Positions 34,606 to 43,359 of a DNA stretch of 64,000 nucleotides are shown here, one piece after another. The first letter of the stretch is position 1. Each line of letters begins with the position of its first letter. Both the position numbers and the translations under genes were made by a program. The notes beneath the pieces are model-generated. The model worked only from the letters and a program-made list of their open reading frames with translations. It was not told the origin of the DNA and did no database searches. Source of the stretch: Desulfovibrio sp. (GTDB taxonomy: Bacteria; Desulfobacterota; Desulfovibrionia; Desulfovibrionales; Desulfovibrionaceae); contig JAITSV010000062.1 of the NCBI GenBank assembly GCA_031287575.1, positions 1 to 64,000 on the forward strand, read 5' to 3'.

Positions 34606-35565
34606 ATGCGCCGCAGGGACTTTCTGAAATGGCAGTTATCCGGCGCGTTGTGGCTGGCCGCCGGGGCAGGCCTGCCCGCCATGCCGTCCGCGCTTTCGCC
34701 CCTTTCCTTCCTGTCGTCGGGGCCGGACGAGGCGCTGGCCGCCAGCGCGGAGCCGGACATTGCCGTGGTCAAGGGCGCTCCCGCCGCCGCCACCCATGCC
34801 TGCGTGGGCATGCTGGGCGGCATGGGCCGCTTCGTGAAGACCGGGCAGAAGGTGGTCATCAAGCCCAACATGTCCTTTGCCTCCGCCGCCAGCCTGGGCA
34901 CCAACACCCACCCCGAGGTGGTGGCCGCGCTGGTGCGCATGTGCCGCGACGCGGGCGCCGCCTCGGTGCTGGTGCTGGACAACCCGCTGGCCCCGGCGGA
35001 ACAGTGCATCGAGCGTTCGGGCATTCGGGCCGCCTGCGCCGAATTCGGCGACATCGTGCAGGCCCCCACGGCGGAACGTTTCTACCGTGAACTGGACATC
35101 GACGGCGCGCAGCAGATGACCGCCAACACCTTTTTGCGTGACGCGCTGGACGCCGACGTGCTTATCGCCGCGCCCACGGCCAAGTCACACAGCTCCACCG
35201 GCGTCTCGCTGGGGCTCAAGGGCATGATGGGCCTGATCCGCCAGCGCGGGGTGATGCATTCGCGCTACGACCTCGACACCGCCATCGTGGACCTGAACAC
35301 CCGGCTGCGCGCCGCGCTCACGGTCATCGACGGCACCTACGTGCTGACCACAGGCGGACCCGGCGGACCCGGCAAGGTCATGCAGGAGAACACGGTGATC
35401 GCCTCCGCCGACCCGGTGGCCGCCGACGCCTGCGCCGTGGAATCGTTCGAATGGTACGGACGGCGCTTTGCCGCGCGGCAGGTCAGCCACATCCGGCTGG
35501 CCCACGAACGGGGCCTGGGTTCCATGGATCTTGCCGCGCGCACCGTCACGCGGGTCACCCTGTAG
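34606..35565 (+). CDS. Tat-exported DUF362-family protein
   Basis: A 319-residue protein with a twin-arginine signal (RRRDFLKWQLSGALWLAAGAG) and a DUF362 domain: IAVVKGAPAAATHACVGMLGGM, VVIKPNMSF, THPEVVAALVRMCRDAGA, DVLIAAPTAKSHSSTGVSLGLKGMMGLI and the C-terminal ADPVAADACAVE. DUF362 proteins are often found with polyferredoxins and are thought to act in redox or metal-cofactor assembly, but the biochemical role is not settled. It is 16 bases upstream of the fused NapH/NapG-type gene and probably shares its transcript; folding before Tat export suggests a cofactor. Confidence 0.9.
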   Translation: MRRRDFLKWQLSGALWLAAGAGLPAMPSALSPLSFLSSGPDEALAASAEPDIAVVKGAPAAATHACVGMLGGMGRFVKTGQKVVIKPNMSFASAASLGTNTHPEVVAALVRMCRDAGAASVLVLDNPLAPAEQCIERSGIRAACAEFGDIVQAPTAERFYRELDIDGAQQMTANTFLRDALDADVLIAAPTAKSHSSTGVSLGLKGMMGLIRQRGVMHSRYDLDTAIVDLNTRLRAALTVIDGTYVLTTGGPGGPGKVMQENTVIASADPVAADACAVESFEWYGRRFAARQVSHIRLAHERGLGSMDLAARTVTRVTL

Positions 35566-35581
35566 GCCGGAGCCGCATGGC

Positions 35582-37372
35582 ATGAACCGCCAACGCGCGC
35601 GGCTGGCCAGCCGCTGGCTGTGCCTCGCGGCCTTCGTGCTGCTGGCGTGGGGCGCCGGACAGGCCCTGCCCGGCAACGCAATCCTGACCCGCGACTTGGT
35701 GGTACGGCTGGACCCGTCCGTGGCCCTGGCCGCCAGCATCGCGGAGCGCGCCGTCATCGGCGCGACGGTGCCGGGGCTGGTGGTGCTGGCCCTGTCCCTG
35801 CTGCTGGGCCGGGCGTTCTGCGGCTGGGTGTGCCCGTTCGGGGCCATGGTGGACGCCGGTGACGCCGTATGGCGCCGTCTGGCAAGGGGCCGGAGGCGAC
35901 GCAAATCCGCGGGGCGCGAACCCGGTCGGAATGGCGCCGCGTGCCCCTCCGCCGTGCCGCGCCTGCCCAAGTACGCGGTGCTGGCCGGGGTGCTGGCGGC
36001 GGCACTGGCCGGGCTGGACCTGGTGTTCTGGGCCGCGCCGCTGCCCCTGGCCGCGCGGTTCTGGGCGCTGGCGGCCTGGCCGCCCGTGGCCCGGCTGGCC
36101 GAAGGGGCGCTTTCGCTGGCCGCGCCGGTGGCCCGCCAGATGGGGGCCACCAGTCTGGCCTTCGCGGAAGTGGCCGTACCCGGTTACGCGGCCACCGGAT
36201 ACATCATCGGGTTTTTCGCGCTGGTGCTGGCGGGAGGGGTGATCGCCCCGCGCCTGTGGTGCCGCATGCTCTGCCCTGCCGGGGCGGCCATGGGCCTTGC
36301 GGGCCGCGCGGCCCCGTGGCGGCGGCGGGTGGAGCATGTCTGCACCGCCTGCGGCGCCTGCGTGCGGCAGTGTCCCGCCGGGGCCATCCCATCCGAGGCC
36401 CCGCGCGCAACGGACCACGCCGAATGCCTGAAATGCCTGCGCTGCGCCGCTGTCTGCCCCGTGGACGCGGTGCGCTTCACCCTCCGGAGCGCTCCCGACG
36501 CATGCGCACCAGATGTACCGGCTGCATCGGCGGAACTGCCGCCCCATGCCCGGTCGCAACGCCGCGCGTTGCTGGCGGGTCTGGCCGTGGGCACCTGCGC
36601 CGCCGCGCTGGGTCACGCCGCCCCGGCGATGGGCAGGCCGGAAGGGGTGCTGCGCCCGCCGGGCGCCCTGCCGGAGCCAGACTTTCTGGCCCGTTGCGTG
36701 CGCTGCGGGCTGTGCGCCGCCGCCTGCCCCACCAACACCCTGCAACCCGCATGGCTGGCCAGCGGCGCGCTGGGCATGTTCAGCCCGGTGGTCACCCCGG
36801 CGCGCGGTTTCTGCGACCCGGCCTGCCACGCCTGCGCCCGCGCCTGCCCCACCACGGCCATCCGGCGGCTGGCCGACGAGCGCACCTTCGCCAAGATCGG
36901 CACGGCAGAGGTGCTGCGCGACCACTGCCTGGCCTGGGCCAAGAAGAAGCGCTGCCTGGTCTGCGACGAGGTGTGCCCCTACGACGCCATCGCCCTGAAG
37001 CCGGAACCCGGCTACACCGTGGGCGTGCCCCACGTGGACCCGGCCCGCTGCGCCGGATGCGGCTTTTGCGAAAAGCACTGCCCGGAAACGGTGCAGGCCA
37101 CCGGTCAGAAGGCCATCATCGTCCGCCCGCGCGACGCACTGCGCATCGCCAGCGGCAGCATGCGCGCGGCGGCGGAGGCACGCGGCCTGCGGCTGGTATT
37201 CACGCCCAAAAAGCCCGGCGAGGCGCACGTCCCGAACTCCGCAGACCCTGCTGGCACCCCGGTCCCCACGGACGCCGTGCCGTACCCGGACACCGACGGC
37301 ACCCAGCCGCTGTCGCCCGACACAGAAGGCGCGCCGCCATCCAGCGGTCTGCCGCCCGGCTTCACCGAGTAG
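35582..37372 (+). CDS. NapH-NapG (MauN-MauM)-like fused polyferredoxin
   Basis: A 596-residue membrane iron-sulfur protein. The N-terminal half is NapH-like: membrane helices, the two CxxxCP motifs CGWVCPFGA and CRMLCPAGA on the cytoplasmic side, then two ferredoxin clusters (CTACGACVRQCP, CLKCLRCAAVCP). After a middle twin-arginine-like segment (QRRALLAGLAVGTC), the second half is NapG/MauM-like, starting RPPGALPEPDF and holding CVRCGLCAAACP, CDPACHACARACP, CLVCDEVCP and CAGCGFCEKHCP. In Nap and Mau systems these are separate subunits passing electrons from quinol to the periplasm. Here they are one chain, with no nitrate reductase nearby. The Pro/Thr-rich tail of about 60 residues is probably disordered. 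Confidence 0.87.
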   Translation: MNRQRARLASRWLCLAAFVLLAWGAGQALPGNAILTRDLVVRLDPSVALAASIAERAVIGATVPGLVVLALSLLLGRAFCGWVCPFGAMVDAGDAVWRRLARGRRRRKSAGREPGRNGAACPSAVPRLPKYAVLAGVLAAALAGLDLVFWAAPLPLAARFWALAAWPPVARLAEGALSLAAPVARQMGATSLAFAEVAVPGYAATGYIIGFFALVLAGGVIAPRLWCRMLCPAGAAMGLAGRAAPWRRRVEHVCTACGACVRQCPAGAIPSEAPRATDHAECLKCLRCAAVCPVDAVRFTLRSAPDACAPDVPAASAELPPHARSQRRALLAGLAVGTCAAALGHAAPAMGRPEGVLRPPGALPEPDFLARCVRCGLCAAACPTNTLQPAWLASGALGMFSPVVTPARGFCDPACHACARACPTTAIRRLADERTFAKIGTAEVLRDHCLAWAKKKRCLVCDEVCPYDAIALKPEPGYTVGVPHVDPARCAGCGFCEKHCPETVQATGQKAIIVRPRDALRIASGSMRAAAEARGLRLVFTPKKPGEAHVPNSADPAGTPVPTDAVPYPDTDGTQPLSPDTEGAPPSSGLPPGFTE

Positions 37373-37423
37373 CCGGGCCAATCCCACGCCATCACGCTTC
37401 TCCCTTCCCTGCGCCAAAACGAT

Positions 37424-37451
37424 GGGGCCGCCAGATTGCTCCGGCGGCCCC
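37424..37451. terminator. Bidirectional hairpin between convergent genes
   Basis: GGGGCCGCC (37424-37432) faces GGCGGCCCC (37443-37451). On the minus strand it is followed by CATCGTTTTGG and on the plus strand by AATGACATCTTTCTG, so it may end transcripts from both sides. Confidence 0.6.
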
Positions 37452-37482
37452 AATGACATCTTTCTGTTCCGCCCTTCGGGCG

Positions 37483-39566
37483 TCAGCGCATGTCGTCGAT
37501 AATCGCATCCAACTCCTGCGCCAGCCGGGCAAGGTCGCTCACGGCACCTGCGGAATGACGCATGGAATCGGCCGTATGGCCGGAAATGGTGCTGATGCGG
37601 TCCACCGCGCGGGTAATCTGCTCGCTGGCGGCGGACTGCTGTTCCGCCGCCGTGGCGATGGCCCGCACCTGGTCCGCCGTGCGGTCCACGGTGCCCACGA
37701 TGGCCAGCAACGCCTCGCCGCTGCGCCCGGCCAGCCCGGTGGACTGCCCCACCAGCCGCACGGCCTCGTCGGTGGCCGAGCGGCTGCGGGCCACGCCGGC
37801 GCGGATGGCCTCCACGAAGCCCACCACCTCGCGCGTGGCCTGCATGGTCTTTTCGGCCAGCTTGCGTACCTCGTCGGCCACCACGGCGAATCCGCGTCCG
37901 GCGTCACCGGCGCGGGCCGCCTCGATGGCCGCATTCAGGGCCAGCAGGTTGGTCTGGTCCGCGATGTCCTCGATGACACCGATGATGCGCCCCACGCCCT
38001 CTGCCTGGGTGCCCAGCTCGCCCATGTCGTGTTCCAGCACGCGGGCCTGCTCGGCCACGCGGTTGATGCACGCCACGGCCTCTTCCACCACGGCAGAGCC
38101 CTGCCGGGCCTGTTCGTGGGCGGTACCGGCCAGATCGGCGGCGGAACCGGCATTGCTGGCCACCTCCATGACGGAGGCGTTCATCTGCTCCATGGCGGAG
38201 GCGCTTTCCACGGCCAGCCCGCGCTGCTCGTCGGCGCCGCTGCTGGCCTCTTCCACCTGCTCCGACAGTTCGCCCGATGCGGAGGACACCCGCGCGGAAA
38301 CCTGCCGCGCCGCCTCCGCCGCGCGGGCGATGCGGGCGTGCTGTTCTTCTATGCGGGCCTGCTGGCGCTGCATTTCGGTAACGTCGGTGTACACGCTGAA
38401 GGCACCGATGAGGTTGCCGTCCAGGTCCAGCAACGGCGCCGAATCCACCACCACGTGCACCTGCCCGCCCTTGCGACTGTCCAGGGTGACCCGCTGACCG
38501 GTGTGCGCGGTGCGTTCGCGCAGCACGCGGTCGGTCACGGTGACGCGCTGCGGCTCGCTGAACATCAGGTCGCCCACGGTCTTGCCCGCCAGGGACTCCG
38601 GCGTGCCGTCCAGCCCCAGCATGCGCAGCAGTGCCGCGTTGCAGTAGCTGACGCGGCCGTCCGTGTCCGCCACCAGAAAGGGCAGTGTCATGCCGCTCAG
38701 GATGCCCTTGGAAAAGCCCAGTTCCTTCTTCAGCCCGCCCACCATGCCGTGCAGGTTGGCGGCCAGGCGCGCCAGTTCGTCATGACCGCTCACGGCCAGA
38801 TCGGCGTTCAGGTCGCCCCCGGCAATGGCCGTGCTGGCTTCGGTGATGCGCTGCACCCGGTCCACGATGGCCCGGCGGATGAACAGGATGACCCCGGCCA
38901 GCAAGGCCACCAGCCCCGCCGCCGAGATGCCCGCGCTTTCCAGGATGCGCCCGTTCACCCCGGCCAGGATGGGCGTGACGTCCTGCATCACCACCAGCTG
39001 CCCCAGCAACGGCTGCGACGCGCCATGGCAATGGTGGCACGAGGGTTCGTTGCGGATGCCGACGACATGCGCGAACATCGACCGCCCGTCCCGCTCGAAC
39101 AACAGCGACGCTTCCAGTGCCTCGCGTCGGGCGCGACCCGGGCGGTAGCGCAGGCCCGGGGCGGGGAGCACATAGGCCAGGGCGCGGCCGTCCCCCGCGG
39201 GGCGGGCCCCCCCAGGCCGGGGTCGGTCAGCACTTCGGCCAGGTCGCGCCGTTCCGCCTCTGGCCGGGTGGAATAGGTGATATTGCCGTTGAAGCTGGCC
39301 AGATGCACCGTGGTGTCCGCATAGTGGCTCGCCAGTTCGGCGAATTCGGCGCGGGTGCCCGCGTCGTTGCCCAGCAGCATGGGCCGGTCGATGGCCGTCT
39401 TGATCATGCCCGACTCGCGGCTGACCACGGCCTCCAGTTCTTCCAGGGCCGCGTGGCGCTGGCGCCACGCCCCGGTGCCGATGATGACCGCGAACACGCT
39501 GACGGCAATGACCGTCACCAGAAGCGAAGTGCGCAGGCTGAGCGACCGCGCGAGGGTCCCCCCCAT
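37483..39566 (-). pseudogene. Heme c-binding chemoreceptor (DcrA-like MCP), interrupted by a frameshift
   Basis: Read with one base added, this is a methyl-accepting chemotaxis protein of about 694 residues. The first ~112 residues (ATG with GGGAGG just upstream, membrane helix [19 protein letters not shown]) are in one frame, and everything from [14 protein letters not shown] on is in another. The break is at a run of seven C (39207-39213; G7 in the coding strand). An eighth G restores [22 protein letters not shown]. The periplasmic domain has a heme motif, SCHHCHGA. Then come a second helix, HAMP, a PAS domain and the signalling domain with [42 protein letters not shown]. vulgaris DcrA has the same plan and senses oxygen or redox potential. 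It could be a real mutation, phase variation or a sequencing error. Confidence 0.8.
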
Positions 39567-39575
39567 GGTGCCTCC

Positions 39576-40046
39576 CTAGTGCGCGCCGCTGTGCAGCAAG
39601 GGTTTGAAGCCGAACGAACGCACCCGGCTTGCGTTGTGGCAGCCTTCGCAGGTGGCCATGGTGGGCTTGCCGATCAGTGACGGATCACCCGAATCGGCGT
39701 GGGCCGCGCCGGGGCCGTGGCAGGTTTCGCAGCCCACGTCGGCAAATTGCGGCGTGGCGGCGTAGTCCACAAAGCCGCCCTTGCCGTACCCGGTCACGTG
39801 GCATTCGTAGCAGCCGCGCAGTTCTTCCGGCGTCAGCTTGGGGGCCATGGTGGCCACGCTCTTCCACGACTTGGCCTTCTTGGAATACTTCTGGAATTTC
39901 TCGTATTCCCCGGCGTGGCAAGGCTGGCATGCGGCGCTGCCCACGTAGGACGAGGCCGCCCGAGCGTGCATGGGCACCACGGCCGCCATCACCCCCGCGA
40001 GGGCGGCCACGCAACACAGGATACAGATCGATCGGACGCGAATCAT
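39576..40046 (-). CDS. Periplasmic tetraheme cytochrome c
   Basis: A 156-residue exported cytochrome: signal peptide to about residue 31 ([16 protein letters not shown]), then four CxxCH heme sites at residues 40-44 (CQPCH), 79-83 (CYECH), 106-110 (CETCH) and 133-137 (CEGCH). The layout ([23 protein letters not shown] and [15 protein letters not shown]) is that of the cytochrome c554 family. It carries electrons in the periplasm; donor and acceptor are unknown. It lies nine bases upstream of the heme-binding chemoreceptor gene on the same strand, so the two are surely co-transcribed; it may report the redox state to that receptor. The frame runs through one ATG with GGGGAG upstream. Confidence 0.88.
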   Translation of the reverse strand: MIRVRSICILCCVAALAGVMAAVVPMHARAASSYVGSAACQPCHAGEYEKFQKYSKKAKSWKSVATMAPKLTPEELRGCYECHVTGYGKGGFVDYAATPQFADVGCETCHGPGAAHADSGDPSLIGKPTMATCEGCHNASRVRSFGFKPLLHSGAH

Positions 40047-40096
40047 GAATCTCCCCGAAAACAGGCTAGTTCCCCTCTTGCGTGAATCCGCCTTTT

Positions 40097-40112
40097 TGTG
40101 AAAAATAGCACA
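40097..40112 (-). promoter_or_regulatory. Candidate CRP/FNR-family operator
   Basis: TGTGAAAAATAGCACA is one base from the symmetric TGTGA-N6-TCACA pattern recognised by CRP/FNR-family regulators, including HcpR of Desulfovibrio. It is about 50 bases upstream of the cytochrome start. Short motifs of this kind also occur by chance. Confidence 0.35.
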
Positions 40113-40204
40113 GGAAATGTGGACTCGTAGTAGGGCAATTGCCGTTACGCGTCAACGTTGCCGTGCGGCCTTCCTCTATAATGGCGCAACCACCAGCACC
40201 AGAC

Positions 40205-40243
40205 AAAAAAAACGCGCGGCACGCCAGCGGGGCGGACCGCGCG
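40205..40243 (-). terminator. Rho-independent terminator after the second chemoreceptor
   Basis: On the minus strand CGCGCGG (40237-40243 read in reverse) pairs with CCGCGCG (40213-40219), with further pairing inside, followed by eight T. A classic terminator 26 bases after the chemoreceptor stop. Confidence 0.88.
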
Positions 40244-40268
40244 CTTCGGCGCGCTGGTGCGGGCGCGG

Positions 40269-42014
40269 CTACCCCTGCTTCAGTTCCTCCACCAGGCGCT
40301 TGAGCACCTGCGACTGGTTGGCCAGTTCATTCACGGCGGTGGCCGCCTCGCGCATGGCCTGGGCCGTTTCTGTCGAAATGGCGCTTACCTGCTCCACGGC
40401 ACGGTTGATTTCCTCGCTGGCGGCGGACTGCTGCTCCGACGCGGTGGCGATGCCGCGCACCTGGTCGGCGGCCGCATCGACGAAGCGCACGATCTCGCGC
40501 AGCGATTCCCCCGAGCGGCGGGCAAGGTCGGTGGCGTCCTCGATGGTACCCACGGAACGGTCCACATGCTCCATGTTGGTGCGCGTGCCCTGCTGGATGC
40601 CGCGCACCGCCGCGCCTACCTCCTGGGTGGCGTGCATGGTCTTTTCCGCCAGTTTGCGCACCTCGTCGGCCACCACGGCAAAGCCGCGCCCGGCGTCACC
40701 GGCGCGGGCCGCCTCGATGGCGGCGTTCAGCGCCAGCAAATTGGTCTGGTCTGCTATGTCGCTGATCACGTTCATGATCTGACCTATGGATTCCGCCTGA
40801 CGCCCCAGTTCCTCCATGTCGCGCTTCAGTGCCAGTGACTGCTGCTGCACCTGACCGATGCCCTCCACCACCTGGCCGACGATGACCGATCCCTCGTCGG
40901 CCATGCGGCGGGCATTTTCCGAAACGTCCGCCGCACCGCCCGCGTTGCGGGCCACCTCGAGCACGCTGGCGTTCATTTCTTCCATGGCCGTGGCGGTTTC
41001 CGCCACCCGGCGCGACTGCTCCTCGGTACCCCGGTCCGACTGCTCGATCTGGGCGGACAGTTCCTCCGAGGCGGAAGACACCACTTCCACCACGCCTTCC
41101 AGCTTTTGCGCGGCCTGCAACATGCCCTCGCGCCTGGCACTTTCGGCCTGGCGGCGTGCCTCTTCGGCCTCGCGCATGGCGGTCAGGGCCTCCTGCTCCT
41201 TGGCGGCGGCCTGGCGGCTCTTGTCCTCCGCCTCGGCGATCTTGGACTTGAGGGTGCCCACCATCTGCTGCATGGCGTCGTACACCCCCTTGTACTTGCT
41301 GGACCGGAACTGCACCGCAAGATTGCCCGCCGCGATCTGGCGCGAGACATCGTACAGGTAGCCGGGGTCTTCACCCAACTGGGCCAAGGTGGAGCGGATG
41401 ATGTACAACGTGGCGGCAATGCCGAGGCCCAACGAAACCAGCATCAGCACCAGGTTGACCATGCGGGAGGTGGCGACCTCATCCTCAACCTGGCGCCCCG
41501 AGTCCGAGGCCCCCTTGTCGTTCAGTTCCACCAGTTCCGTCATCCCTTGCAGGGTCGAGCGGAACACTGGCCGGGCCTTGCCCACGGATGCCGCGCGGGC
41601 TTCCTCCGTCTTCATGGCCCGCGACAAGGAAATGATCTGTGGCAACACGGCAAGGTAGGCGTCGGCATCCGCCTTCATTTTCGTGTAGATGCGCCGCTCT
41701 TCATCGCTGGAAATGAGCTGTTCGTACTTGCGCGTCTTGTCGGCAAAGTCGGCACGGGCCTTTTCCATGACGCGTTCCTCGTCGTCCATGGCTGCGGCGG
41801 TGTCCGAAATGATGTGCTGCAACTCCGCGCGGCGCACCGAGTTCAATGCTGCCCGCACATCGCCCAACACCTTGATGCTGGGCAACCAGTTTCGGGTCAC
41901 ATCATGGACATCCACCATGATGCTTCCGAACATGCTGTTGCTATACAGTCCAAGCACAAGCATCAGCACCAGAAGCGTACCGAACGCCCCGGTAAGTTTG
42001 ACAGACAGCTTCAT
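40269..42014 (-). CDS. Methyl-accepting chemotaxis protein
   Basis: A 581-residue chemoreceptor. Order: membrane helix (about 8-26), a periplasmic four-helix-bundle sensor of about 165 residues ([27 protein letters not shown] is typical of the 4HB-MCP type), second helix ([22 protein letters not shown]), HAMP-like region, a coiled coil, and the signalling domain with the hairpin tip [41 protein letters not shown]. No PAS, heme or C-terminal pentapeptide is seen. The ATG has AGGAG about eight bases upstream; the longer frame is not family sequence. It has its own terminator and is probably transcribed alone. Ligand unknown. Confidence 0.93.
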   Translation of the reverse strand: MKLSVKLTGAFGTLLVLMLVLGLYSNSMFGSIMVDVHDVTRNWLPSIKVLGDVRAALNSVRRAELQHIISDTAAAMDDEERVMEKARADFADKTRKYEQLISSDEERRIYTKMKADADAYLAVLPQIISLSRAMKTEEARAASVGKARPVFRSTLQGMTELVELNDKGASDSGRQVEDEVATSRMVNLVLMLVSLGLGIAATLYIIRSTLAQLGEDPGYLYDVSRQIAAGNLAVQFRSSKYKGVYDAMQQMVGTLKSKIAEAEDKSRQAAAKEQEALTAMREAEEARRQAESARREGMLQAAQKLEGVVEVVSSASEELSAQIEQSDRGTEEQSRRVAETATAMEEMNASVLEVARNAGGAADVSENARRMADEGSVIVGQVVEGIGQVQQQSLALKRDMEELGRQAESIGQIMNVISDIADQTNLLALNAAIEAARAGDAGRGFAVVADEVRKLAEKTMHATQEVGAAVRGIQQGTRTNMEHVDRSVGTIEDATDLARRSGESLREIVRFVDAAADQVRGIATASEQQSAASEEINRAVEQVSAISTETAQAMREAATAVNELANQSQVLKRLVEELKQG

Positions 42015-42496
42015 GGACAGTGCTCCTTGCGCAGCATGCGGCATGTTGTGAAGGCTCCAGATGGGCATTGCCACGCGACGGGCCTGCCCGTTCGAAAAAA
42101 TCCCGTGTTTGCAGGGGGGACATTTTCGAATCTCAGAATCGCAAAAAGCGTTGTTATTCGATATTAGATTATTGGCAGCATGCAGTTGATACACACTACG
42201 TCGCAAGCATCCACTGCAAAGGACGAAAACCGGCAGTACAAACCGGGGAATTCGGACCGTTCGGGCGCACGCTGCCCCATCGCTGCCAACAGTGGCCACC
42301 ATCTGACGGCCACGGCCGGTTGCCATCCGGTTGCCATCCGGTTGCCGTCCGGTTGCCATCCGGGCAGTGCACGTCCTGGTGGCGGGCCGGGCCCCTTTGC
42401 CAGGAGCTTTCCTTGACGCGGACGGCGCATGGCGCCACGGTGCACCAGTGGGGAAAACCATCCCCCTCCCACCAGGGACACACACGGAGGTTCACC
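42015..42496. other. Divergent promoter region between chemoreceptor and nitroreductase-like genes
   Basis: No gene is supported. The AT-rich stretch 42120-42180 is the likely chemoreceptor promoter area. A tandem repeat lies at 42316-42359. GGAGG lies close to the next ATG. Confidence 0.4.
42316..42359. repeat. Four 11-bp tandem repeats
   Basis: CCGGTTGCCAT is repeated four times head to tail (one copy with GT for AT), about 140 bases upstream of the nitroreductase-like gene. No function is evident. Confidence 0.85.
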
Positions 42497-43261
42497 ATGC
42501 CACACATGATCACCACTGGCGCTCGCATGACGCGGCGCGCCGTACTGGCCGCGCTGACCCTGCTGGGCGGCACGCTGGTCGTTACCGGGCTGCCTTCCCC
42601 GACCGGACGGTCTGCCGGAGCACTCGAAGAAGGGCTGACGGGGCTGGCACACCGGACCCTGCGTCCGCTGCATACCGGCGAGGCCCGCGCCGCACGAGGC
42701 GTGGTGCCCCTGCCGCCGCCGGACATTTCCGGCGCGGCGGGCGGCGCGGGGAACAAAACGCTGATGCAGGCACTGGCGGCGCGCGCATCTACCCGATCCT
42801 TCCGCGAGGACGCCATCCCGGACCAGGTGCTGGGCAACCTTTTGTGGGCCGCGTGGGGCGTCAACCGGCCCGACGGGCGGCGCACCGTGCCCACGGCCAG
42901 GAATCGCCAGGGCATGGACGTGTACGTGGTGCGCGCCGACGGGGCCTGGCGCTACGACGGCACGGCGCACGCCCTGGAGCCCGCCGCCGATGACGACCTG
43001 CGCCCCCTGCTGGCCCGCCAGTCGTTCGTGGCCACGGCCCCGCTTACCCTGGTCTATACGGCCTCCGCGGCGGAAGACCCGGTGTACGCCGCCATGCATG
43101 CAGGATCCATGTACCAGGGAGCGGGATTGTTCTGCGCGTCAGCCGGGCTCGGCAACGTGGTGCGCGCCAGCTACGACGAGACGGCCCTGCATGCCGCCCT
43201 GCGCCTGCCCGCCGACCGGCGCATCATCATCAGCCAGACCGTGGGCTGGCCCAGAAACTGA
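42497..43261 (+). CDS. Exported nitroreductase-family protein (SagB type)
   Basis: A 254-residue protein with an N-terminal export signal containing two arginines (MTRRAVLAALTLLGGTLVVTGL), possibly Tat. From about residue 85 it has the nitroreductase fold: LMQALAARASTRSFREDAIPDQVLGNLLWAAWGVNRPDGRRTVPTARN, then ALEPAADDDLRP and the C-terminal GAGLFCASAGLGNVVRASYD. Members bind FMN and reduce diverse substrates with NAD(P)H; the SagB-type subgroup matches the conserved RxSxRxF and TxPSARN-like segments. An exported member is unusual because FMN would have to be loaded before or after export. GGAGG sits six bases before the ATG. Confidence 0.82.
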   Translation: MPHMITTGARMTRRAVLAALTLLGGTLVVTGLPSPTGRSAGALEEGLTGLAHRTLRPLHTGEARAARGVVPLPPPDISGAAGGAGNKTLMQALAARASTRSFREDAIPDQVLGNLLWAAWGVNRPDGRRTVPTARNRQGMDVYVVRADGAWRYDGTAHALEPAADDDLRPLLARQSFVATAPLTLVYTASAAEDPVYAAMHAGSMYQGAGLFCASAGLGNVVRASYDETALHAALRLPADRRIIISQTVGWPRN

Positions 43262-43264
43262 AAC

Positions 43265-43291
43265 CGCCCGCCGGAGGGAACGGCGGGCGGC
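43265..43291. terminator. Hairpin after the nitroreductase-like gene
   Basis: CCGCCCGCCG faces CGGCGGGCGG (10-bp perfect stem, seven-base loop). No T run follows on either side, so it may stabilise rather than terminate. It lies between two convergent genes. Confidence 0.5.
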
Positions 43292-43359
43292 TGGGGAGAA
43301 CCAGAAGCTGTTCGCGGATTCGCGAGAAGCCGGAGCAACCTCCGGAACTGATTTGGCGG

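Noticed and set aside
35869-39276. Very long open frame on the plus strand opposite the chemoreceptor and across the NapH/NapG-like gene
   Set aside because: It is an antisense shadow of GC-rich genes; its protein has no family similarity and is almost all Arg, Gly, Ala and His.
42000-42020. GGACAG/CTGTC at the start of the second chemoreceptor gene as an operator half-site
   Set aside because: Only a half-site inside coding sequence; no palindrome and no sigma-54 promoter nearby.
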